DNA of 64,000 nt from positions 28,799-92,798 of the IMG/VR virus record IMGVR_UViG_3300025141_000047, one strand, 5' to 3'. The translations under genes and the position numbers were made by a program. Positions 53,952 through 60,017 of the stretch are shown piece after piece. Under the pieces are notes generated by a model. It was not told the DNA's origin. It searched no databases and saw only the letters and a program-made list of their open reading frames with translations. The DNA is from a virus. Position 1 is the first letter of the stretch. Every line of letters starts with the position of its first letter.

Positions 53952-53960
53952 AACCTTCTC

Positions 53961-53975
53961 AGCCCTGTTAGGGCT
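53961..53975. terminator. Small hairpin at gene end
   Basis: AGCCCT-GTT-AGGGCT is a perfect 6-base-pair hairpin with a 3-base loop. It overlaps the TAG stop of the leader-tagged protease-like gene and is followed, on the minus strand, by GAGAAGG and an A/T-rich stretch. A weak transcript-end signal is possible; there is no clear U-run directly behind it. Confidence 0.35.
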
Positions 53976-54609
53976 ATTGGTCGTTGATATATGGGCGTGG
54001 CATCCTTGCCGTTGGCTCTTGGAACATCAAGCCTTCTGTTGCTCTTTGGTGCGCTTCTAATCCCCCTGGGTTCTCAAGCGTATATGCTGCAATTTCATGG
54101 GCGGTTCTGTCATTTACTCCATCATCTCGAATCATCGGCAAACCAACTGCTTGATGCCCCCATTCATGGCTGAGAGTTGAAATGATATTGTCAATAATGC
54201 GTCTTTCCGTATCAGGAGGCAAAGACATATCTCCCACATCATGCAAACCGTAATCTTGATCAGGTATCATGTTGGGTAAATTGACCGCCACATATTCATC
54301 CAGATATTTTGTTTGTGGAGATGAAATCGGGCGGATTCTTGAACCGCCCATTCGATATGGAGTCCCGTAGTAATCCTCAATCTCTCCCGCCATTGCCTCA
54401 TCATTACGTTCAGCCTCCGCAGCATCAAGGTAAGGCGTAGTGCTTCCCTGCATTTCAGGGGGTGCGCCGATTTGATAGATTGGTTTTACCTGCTGATCGG
54501 TAAATCCTTGAATATATCCTCCGCTTCTTCCATGCCTTTCATCACTTGTCATATTGGGTGCAAACACGAAGTCTTTCAGCAAATCCCAAGTGGTGTCAAA
54601 TGCCGTCAT
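53974..54609 (-). CDS. Leader-tagged HExxH metalloprotease-like protein, 211 aa
   Basis: Leader MTAFDTTWDLLKDF (F4, W8, K12). The zinc motif HEWGH is at residues 148-152, in the helix IISTLSHEWGHQAV, and a downstream HE at 171-172 (TAHEIAAYTLEN) may supply the third ligand, as in gluzincin-type proteases. The centre is polar and not recognised. The ATG at 54609 overlaps the upstream gene's end by 14 bases. It would be a small zinc protease carried or expressed by the virus. The substrate is unknown. Confidence 0.65.
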   Translation of the reverse strand: MTAFDTTWDLLKDFVFAPNMTSDERHGRSGGYIQGFTDQQVKPIYQIGAPPEMQGSTTPYLDAAEAERNDEAMAGEIEDYYGTPYRMGGSRIRPISSPQTKYLDEYVAVNLPNMIPDQDYGLHDVGDMSLPPDTERRIIDNIISTLSHEWGHQAVGLPMIRDDGVNDRTAHEIAAYTLENPGGLEAHQRATEGLMFQEPTARMPRPYINDQ

Positions 54610-55159
54610 TGTCCTCTCTCTCCCTCAGTGATGGTATATCACCTTGTAATTGCCACATAGCCTCATGTTCTCTTTCCAACACCCAATCACGGTGTTGCTC
54701 ATCTAATTCTTCATCGGTTTCCTTCACCCCATACCAGTCTTCGGCACCAGGTCCAAACCAAGCATTCTTTCCTAACTCCCTCGCCCAATGTTGTAATAGG
54801 TCTGTGCTATCAAGAGCAACGCCAGCACCAAAGGTTGGGGAGTCATGCAAGTGTTCATGCTCAAGAACATGGATGAGGTCGGCCATATTCAGTTCATTGT
54901 CTGGATCAAAATCTCTCCAATGTTCATGTGCTAAATTGACCACTGGAACATTACCTGCGGCATTATCCCAGAAAGCCTCATTTTCGGCTGTATCTTGGAT
55001 TCTATCGGGGTCAAATGATTCCATCTCGTCGTGATACACCCATCTGCGGGGAATAACCATTGATCTTGTTGGCGCATATCCTAATGCGTTTTCTTTGCCT
55101 TCTTCTGGATTAAATGTGAAATCCTTGAGCAAAGCCCAAGCCGTATCAAATGCCGTCAA
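54596..55159 (-). CDS. Leader-tagged HExxH protein, 187 aa (TTG start)
   Basis: No ATG is available. By comparison with MTAFD in the other genes, translation starts with TTG at 55159 (TTGACGGCATTTGATAC), overlapping the lyase stop as TTGA; a GTG two codons earlier is less likely. Leader LTAFDTAWALLKDF (F4, W8, K12). The zinc motif HEHLH is at residues 101-105 (DLIHVLEHEHLHDSP), with further acidic residues downstream. It resembles the preceding and following protease-like proteins only in this motif and in the leader. Activity unproven. Confidence 0.6.
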   Translation of the reverse strand: MTAFDTAWALLKDFTFNPEEGKENALGYAPTRSMVIPRRWVYHDEMESFDPDRIQDTAENEAFWDNAAGNVPVVNLAHEHWRDFDPDNELNMADLIHVLEHEHLHDSPTFGAGVALDSTDLLQHWARELGKNAWFGPGAEDWYGVKETDEELDEQHRDWVLEREHEAMWQLQGDIPSLREREDNDGI

Positions 55160-56025
55160 AACCACACCGCCTTGAACTTGCTCTTGGTTTCATTGTATTT
55201 GTTTTTAGCGGCAATTTTCAATGTTGGGTTCTTGATTTTGTGCGCCAACCTGCGAGCCGCTTTGAGTTCGGACAACTTAACGCCACAGTCAATGCCTCGC
55301 TTCTTGCACCACTTGACCAAATCCTCAGTCGCAAGGTTCGCACCAGAACTCTCAACAAACGGACAGCCGCCAAGACCACCGATGCTGGAATCAAACTCTT
55401 GAATGCCGTTTGAATATCCAGTCCCTACATTGTTCATCAAATGACGGCCATGATGGAGATGCAAAGCCAAGTCATGTGTAAATTCCTGTGCAGTATCTAT
55501 TCCCGTTGATATGTCAAAAGGCGTTGCCGTTCCTTTGGTGTCGCATAAAACAATTTTCTTTCCAAACCTCAAACCGTGTTGGATCGCCAATGCAAGTGAT
55601 TCCTTACTTGACTCAAACGCCTCCGAGATATAAACACGGACAAGTTCAGGGTCTATCCCATCAAGGGCTTCCTCGTAGTTGTCGAGAATGCGTTCTAATT
55701 TCAATCCGTAGTTGGCAACATTGAATGTGTCGCATGGTGAAAAGAAAATGTTGTAATGAGTCATGCCTGATGCAATCGCCCGATCCATCCCTCTTTGATT
55801 AGGGACAAGAACTGAAAATCCTGTCTTATCATCAAAGGCAGCGCACACCTGTTCAGCATCAGCCATGTTCGGAACGGCCTTTGGATGAACAAACGATGTG
55901 ATTTCAATTTGAGTCAAGCCAGCATCACGGAGATGTTTGATGAGTTGGATTTTATCATCGGTGGATGGAACGTGCGGCAGGTTTTGTAGCCCGTCACGTG
56001 GTCCGACTTCAAAAATGCGAATCAT
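55156..56025 (-). CDS. Hydroxymethylglutaryl-CoA lyase, 289 aa
   Basis: This enzyme splits HMG-CoA into acetyl-CoA and acetoacetate (leucine breakdown, ketone body formation). The start at 56025 (ATGA overlap, GGGGGAG site) gives the family N-terminus FEVGPRDGLQN with R10 and D11. ITSFVHPKAVPNMAD follows; the metal histidines are H189 and H191 (LALHLHHG), the catalytic loop is GGLGGCPF with C221, and ANLATED with N230 follows. All residues compared with the human enzyme (R41, D42, H233, H235, C266, N275) are present. It has no leader, unlike its neighbours, and is unusual in a virus. Related isopropylmalate/homocitrate synthases lack this Cys loop. Confidence 0.88.
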   Translation of the reverse strand: MIRIFEVGPRDGLQNLPHVPSTDDKIQLIKHLRDAGLTQIEITSFVHPKAVPNMADAEQVCAAFDDKTGFSVLVPNQRGMDRAIASGMTHYNIFFSPCDTFNVANYGLKLERILDNYEEALDGIDPELVRVYISEAFESSKESLALAIQHGLRFGKKIVLCDTKGTATPFDISTGIDTAQEFTHDLALHLHHGRHLMNNVGTGYSNGIQEFDSSIGGLGGCPFVESSGANLATEDLVKWCKKRGIDCGVKLSELKAARRLAHKIKNPTLKIAAKNKYNETKSKFKAVWF

Positions 56026-56513
56026 GGCTCTCCCCCCTTCGGATAAATCCCATAGAGCCGTAGCATTCGCCACTTCTCATCCTCGTCAATTCCTGGCGTT
56101 CCAGTCCATGCGCCATATTCTTGAAAACGTTCCCAATCATTATCCACCTTTGCTTGAAGGCGAGCCTTTTCGTCTTCATCAACGTCTTCGCTATTCAATC
56201 CAAACATCGACACTTGATTCCATAAATCATCGGTATAAGGGGGATGAAGTGCTTGGTGCATATTCTCATGCCCCATTATTTGCATAACTCTCTCCATCAA
56301 CTCTTCATCTGTTCGAAATACACGTTGTTGCCCACCCCATCCATCGGGGTCATCAGGATGGTTTGTTTTGAAATCGGAAACATGACTGGCGAGATTGACA
56401 TAAGGCGTATCTGTTATTGGATCGTAAGCACCTTGTTGGATGATACCTGGAAAACCTGTATCGTATCGGAACTCTTTGAGCAAAGCCCAAGCAGCATCAA
56501 AACAATTAGACAA
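56022..56513 (-). CDS. Leader-tagged HExxH protein, 163 aa (TTG start)
   Basis: No ATG lies before the leader once the upstream stop (56506) is respected. TTG at 56513, with GGGAGGG a few bases upstream, is the likely start, giving LSNCFDAAWALLKEF (F5, W9, K13). The zinc motif HENMH is at residues 82-86 (ERVMQIMGHENMHQALHPP). The C-terminal 60 residues are acidic and rich in Trp and Arg. It is translationally coupled to the lyase (ATGA). The function is a probable small metalloprotease; third ligand uncertain. Confidence 0.6.
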   Translation of the reverse strand: MSNCFDAAWALLKEFRYDTGFPGIIQQGAYDPITDTPYVNLASHVSDFKTNHPDDPDGWGGQQRVFRTDEELMERVMQIMGHENMHQALHPPYTDDLWNQVSMFGLNSEDVDEDEKARLQAKVDNDWERFQEYGAWTGTPGIDEDEKWRMLRLYGIYPKGGEP

Positions 56514-58011
56514 TGTAAGCCCTCCCGCAATCAAAAGGACAGGAAACTCCGCCGAGCATTCGATTATACATGACCTCTTCACCTGGCTTTATCAATCTCC
56601 CACAGACTTTGCAGTTGCCTGAGTATTTAGCAGGGAATTTACCCGAAAAAGGTTGAGCCTTCATCAAGCCCCATGATTTCATAAAGGCTCTTGAAGAATC
56701 AAAATCAACTCCACGATCTTCTGCTAAACCGTATTGGTTAATAATGTCATCAAGCAAAGCATCGCTTCCAAATTTAGGGTCATAGTAATGCCAGGGTGTT
56801 CTCATGTAAGGATTTGACTTGACCTTCGGTTTCAATCCCCAACCCTGTTGGCGGAATGAACCAGTCGGCTCACCGAACCTTTCTTTCAATGCTTCAAGGA
56901 GTTCTGGGTTTTCGTCATAACCATAGGGTGGAATGGTTGAAAGCGCATCATTCCCCAAAATATAATCATCCCAACGATTCTTTCCTTTCACCCAATCAAC
57001 AGGAACGGAGTCATAGTTCTCAAAGAACATTTCAGGATTGGCAATAGCAAAATCAAGCGAGTCAGGATCGGAGAGCATGGTGTTAAGCGTTGCTTGCCTT
57101 GCCGTTTCAAAATTGTTATCCATGTATTGAGATAATTCATCTCGCAACTGCAAACGCCCAATGCCCTCTTGAATGTCTTGCGGCAAATCACCAAAGCCTT
57201 CAATTCCTTCATCTGGCAATTTTTGGATTTGGCGAATCAAGGCTCTTGACGTGCGCTCGGCTTGTTTCTTCCTGTTCCTTGCATCATCAATGTCGCCAAA
57301 TTGGAAGTTGCCAGCACCAGTTCTTTTTCCTGTTGTTGCCGTTTGGTCAAGAATTGCATTGATGAGATTTCTTTTTGTTCGACTGCTCTCGTTAGCGTCA
57401 ATGTTTGCATCTCTAATCCTTTTGACATAACGATCTCCAACATCAGGATGACTCTTCATTCCTTGACGGAACTTGAGGCTTTCATGCGGATATTCCGACA
57501 TATAGGCAACGAACTCAGCCACACTTTTTTCATCCGAGTTCGAATTAGTATTGAACAACCCATACCCTCCACGCTGCCTGTTTGCTTGTAATTCTTGCCA
57601 ATCGTAATTCATACGCTCAGGGTCGGTTAAGTCGTGGGCGGAATGCCCTGCCTCATGAGATGCCGTATTACCAATCTGGCGAATCGCTGCTTGTTCCTTT
57701 GCATCTCGCATCCTTTTGCCATATTCTTCTGCTGGAAAATCATTGTTCATCATCATGTCATTATATTCTTCACGTGAAACGATGTCCTTTGCGTTTGCCC
57801 TTCTGTAAATCTCACCAGGATAAATCCAATCACGACCAACCACTTCACGATCATAATCGGAATAAGTCAAGTCGCCCTCATCATCACGCCCAATAGGAAC
57901 TCGATAACGGTAAGTTTCATCTCCCGAAGTAAAGTGGACTCCGAAGGGATCATTCCTTCTCCGTTCTCCTAAGAAACGGCCACCCACCTTGAAGTCGGAT
58001 TTCTTAATCAT
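56506..58011 (-). CDS. HExxH metalloprotease-like protein with C-terminal leader copy and zinc ribbon, 501 aa
   Basis: The ATG at 58011 has a GGAGGGG site and overlaps the upstream TGA (TGATG). The N-terminus lacks the leader. The zinc motif HEAGH is at residues 119-123 (NTASHEAGHSAHDL), with SVAEFVAYMSE further on as a possible Glu ligand. Residues 443-451 read FMKSWGLMK, a leader copy near the C-terminus, followed by a small zinc ribbon CKVCGRLIKPGEE...CPFDCGRAY. The middle is charged and helical, with many Arg and Asp. This order, protease then tag then ribbon, differs from all its neighbours. Confidence 0.6.
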   Translation of the reverse strand: MIKKSDFKVGGRFLGERRRNDPFGVHFTSGDETYRYRVPIGRDDEGDLTYSDYDREVVGRDWIYPGEIYRRANAKDIVSREEYNDMMMNNDFPAEEYGKRMRDAKEQAAIRQIGNTASHEAGHSAHDLTDPERMNYDWQELQANRQRGGYGLFNTNSNSDEKSVAEFVAYMSEYPHESLKFRQGMKSHPDVGDRYVKRIRDANIDANESSRTKRNLINAILDQTATTGKRTGAGNFQFGDIDDARNRKKQAERTSRALIRQIQKLPDEGIEGFGDLPQDIQEGIGRLQLRDELSQYMDNNFETARQATLNTMLSDPDSLDFAIANPEMFFENYDSVPVDWVKGKNRWDDYILGNDALSTIPPYGYDENPELLEALKERFGEPTGSFRQQGWGLKPKVKSNPYMRTPWHYYDPKFGSDALLDDIINQYGLAEDRGVDFDSSRAFMKSWGLMKAQPFSGKFPAKYSGNCKVCGRLIKPGEEVMYNRMLGGVSCPFDCGRAYIV

Positions 58012-58850
58012 CAATACCCCTCCAACCATTTTGGTTTGCCGTGAACGGTCAATTCATTTGGATTATCCGAATACGGTTCAAGGAGTTCCAGATAATTAAG
58101 GAAGTGTCGCAACTTGTAATTAGGGTCGTTGGCTTTATCGGTTCTTTCAAAATTATTGAGAATACGTGAGGCAGGGTGCTGAATGCCATAAGAACCCAAC
58201 AAGGCTTCTTGGTGGCTTTCTGGATCATCAACAGCCCACCCCATCTCTTGCCCGAACATATCAAGGTCAAACATACGAACTAAACCTTTTGAATCAACGC
58301 CATAATTTTGATGTTGCCGATCTCCAACCAATGCTGATAATATCGTATCAACTTCTCGAATCTGTTCATCCGAACCATCAACACGGTTCAAACGTGGCTG
58401 AACACGATATTTATTTTCCATCCCAACCATTTCATTCTCCCATATCGGTAAAGAGGGCGAACCCATCTCTCCCACGATAGGGTAGCCTATTTCTTCTAAA
58501 AATCGGATTGAATCATCATGTTGCCCTCTTTTGTCAAATTGCCTTTGATGCCATGTGCCGAGATAAGGCACTTTAGCGACAAAATCCTTGTCAAGTGGAT
58601 GGGTAAATGTTCCAACCTTTGTGCCTTCTCCTAAAAAATCGGGGTATTTATCTGGGGATTCAATGGCTGTATCTCCATCAATTTCTTTGTGAGTTCTTCT
58701 GTCTCGAAACCTTTCCCCATCTTCTTCTGGATTAGGATATAGACTCAAATAAGAATCAATGTATTCCAAGTCTAACAAATGTTCAGCATTCTCACGCCAA
58801 TTCGGAACGTATTGTTTCAAAATACCCCACGCTCGGTCAAAGGCGGTCAT
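58011..58850 (-). CDS. Leader-tagged protein kinase-like protein, 279 aa
   Basis: Leader MTAFDRAWGILKQY (F4, W8, K12). Residues 73-93 carry a Gly-rich loop and lysine (LGEGTKVGTF, then DKDFVAKV with K93), as in ATP-binding kinases. Residues 112-120 (DDSIRFLEE) could be the alpha-C helix. VQPRLNR around 150 could be the hinge. DRQHQNYGVDSKGLVRMFDLDMFG (178-200 region) matches a catalytic loop with N182 and a metal-binding D195 in FDLD. I see ordered kinase signatures, but a standard HRD is replaced by HQN. Aminoglycoside-type or HipA-like kinases are alternatives. Confidence 0.55.
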   Translation of the reverse strand: MTAFDRAWGILKQYVPNWRENAEHLLDLEYIDSYLSLYPNPEEDGERFRDRRTHKEIDGDTAIESPDKYPDFLGEGTKVGTFTHPLDKDFVAKVPYLGTWHQRQFDKRGQHDDSIRFLEEIGYPIVGEMGSPSLPIWENEMVGMENKYRVQPRLNRVDGSDEQIREVDTILSALVGDRQHQNYGVDSKGLVRMFDLDMFGQEMGWAVDDPESHQEALLGSYGIQHPASRILNNFERTDKANDPNYKLRHFLNYLELLEPYSDNPNELTVHGKPKWLEGY

Positions 58851-59371
58851 GTCTTATACCTCCGCATCAATTCATCAATGTGAGCCTGTCTTTCATCAGC
58901 CCCATATTCACTTCCCGATGTAGCAACAATTGGATGATCCCAACCGTGTTCATCGTTTCTCCCCATCAGTCCTTCAATCAATTCCCACATTTCATTTGAG
59001 TCCATCTCTTCAAATTGTAGGTCGGGGAATGGACTTTTGGACTCATGATCTCGGACTCCCCCAATTTGAGTAAAACCCGCACCAGTATGGCCTTCATCTC
59101 CTTCTAAACGGTGTATTTGTTCTGTTTTTGGGGCAATTCTCACGATTGGCTCTCCTTCGTGCATTGGAGTATCAAGCATTTGTGAACCAAAAACGGCATA
59201 GGCGAGGGCGGTGTCTAAATCAGGAGTCCAATATCCCGTATCGGCCATGCCTTGTTTTGCCCCTTGATATAGGGTTTCATGTTCGTGAAAAGACGAAAGA
59301 GGATCGGAGGGGTCGTCAATGATTTCATAGGGCATTTTTAGCAAGTTCCATGCTCGGTCAAAGGCGGTCAT
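58847..59371 (-). CDS. Leader-tagged ADP-ribosyltransferase-like protein, 174 aa
   Basis: The start is the ATG at 59371 (GGTGGA upstream). Leader MTAFDRAWNLLKMPY (F4, W8, K12). Residues 34-60 show LYQGAKQGMADTGYWTPDLDTALAYA, the ART-like 'l.rG....g..ysp....A..yA' segment, then strand EPIVRIAPKTE. The neighbouring gene (59358-59840) shows a parallel LRGT...WASDSMATALAYA. A catalytic Glu is not certain. Similar small ART-like proteins are known as phage and toxin effectors. Confidence 0.55.
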   Translation of the reverse strand: MTAFDRAWNLLKMPYEIIDDPSDPLSSFHEHETLYQGAKQGMADTGYWTPDLDTALAYAVFGSQMLDTPMHEGEPIVRIAPKTEQIHRLEGDEGHTGAGFTQIGGVRDHESKSPFPDLQFEEMDSNEMWELIEGLMGRNDEHGWDHPIVATSGSEYGADERQAHIDELMRRYKT

Positions 59372-59840
59372 TATTCCACCTCTCAAGTGCTTCATTTGCT
59401 AATGGGGTCATGGCGGCTCTCCATCTATGCCTTGTTGGTTGTTTAGGCAAAGGTAAATCGTCAGCATCCATAGCGGCATAATACTTGTCATTCATTTCCT
59501 TTTCCCAATCCGCATAGGGTTGCCCTCTCCATATCTCCTGTGAATGTTCGGCGGGAATATCAAACGGATAATAACCATAACCCGCATATTCGTCATAATC
59601 ACCAACGCCTTCTATGGTTCGTGGTAAATAATGGACTAAGGGGGCTTCGTCGGGTTTTGCTGAACCGAGAGCATAAGCGAGAGCCGTAGCCATAGAATCG
59701 CTCGCCCAAATCCCTTTACGATCCTTTTCAACCTGCCTTGCAGGTATTACGCCTTCTTGCATGGCTTGATCGTAGTATTTGTCCTGTGTCCCTCGTAGTG
59801 GTGCTTTCACCACATACCATGCTCGGTCAAAGGCGGTCAT
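59358..59840 (-). CDS. Leader-tagged ADP-ribosyltransferase-like protein, 160 aa
   Basis: The ATG at 59840 has a GGGAGAG site and overlaps the upstream small membrane protein stop as ATGA. Leader MTAFDRAWYVVKAPLRGT (F4, W8, K12) runs directly into an LRGT motif (residues 15-18). DKYYDQAMQEGVIPARQ and GIWASDSMATALAYALGSA (residues 43-61) follow, then strand PLVHYLPRTIEG. This is the same pattern as its downstream neighbour, and the DNA of the two leaders is almost identical, which suggests recent duplication. ADP-ribosylation of a host target is inferred. Confidence 0.6.
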   Translation of the reverse strand: MTAFDRAWYVVKAPLRGTQDKYYDQAMQEGVIPARQVEKDRKGIWASDSMATALAYALGSAKPDEAPLVHYLPRTIEGVGDYDEYAGYGYYPFDIPAEHSQEIWRGQPYADWEKEMNDKYYAAMDADDLPLPKQPTRHRWRAAMTPLANEALERWNNDRL

Positions 59841-59995
59841 GACTCTCCCTTCCTCAAACCATTCCAACAAAGTTCTTGCAGTTCTTCATCACTGGTGAAT
59901 ATCACTACATTGCTTCCGAGATCGTCAAGAGCCATCCACATTGTAAAGAAACCTGCAATGAAAGCAAGAACAAACCAGACCCACAGATTAAACAT
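59837..59995 (-). CDS. Small single-pass membrane protein, 52 aa
   Basis: An ATG at 59995 is preceded by AAGGAGGTGAT, complementary to the very end of the 16S rRNA, making this the strongest ribosome site in the window. Residues 2-21 (FNLWVWFVLAFIAGFFTMWM) are a transmembrane helix; the rest is a short acidic tail (TSDEELQELCWNGL). The stop overlaps the next gene (ATGA). No leader. Between tagged genes, it may be an accessory membrane peptide. Function unknown. Confidence 0.65.
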   Translation of the reverse strand: MFNLWVWFVLAFIAGFFTMWMALDDLGSNVVIFTSDEELQELCWNGLRKGES

Positions 59996-60017
59996 TATAT
60001 CACCTCCTTATTCTTCA

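Larger units (their letters stand above)
53665..53973. other. 309-base intergenic region with possible small transcript
   Basis: This is the largest non-coding gap within the accessory block. From right to left (minus strand): a TATA-like box (53942-53951, TAATTTATAA), a short frame 53837-53905 for 22 residues, a T8 run (53771-53778) and a T9 run (53709-53717), then the start of the ART-like gene at 53664. On the plus strand a 50-residue frame at 53795-53947 has no ribosome site. The arrangement fits a short separate transcription unit or a re-start of transcription for the downstream gene. Confidence 0.45.

Noticed and set aside
53780-53960. tRNA gene
   Set aside because: A CATCGAATC stretch resembles a T-loop, but no acceptor, D-arm or anticodon arm could be folded around it by eye.
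56026-56073. Longer N-terminus of HMG-CoA lyase containing TALWDLSEGG
   Set aside because: This stretch overlaps the end of the upstream gene and lacks the F and K of the leader; the ATG at 56025 has an excellent ribosome site and gives the family N-terminus.
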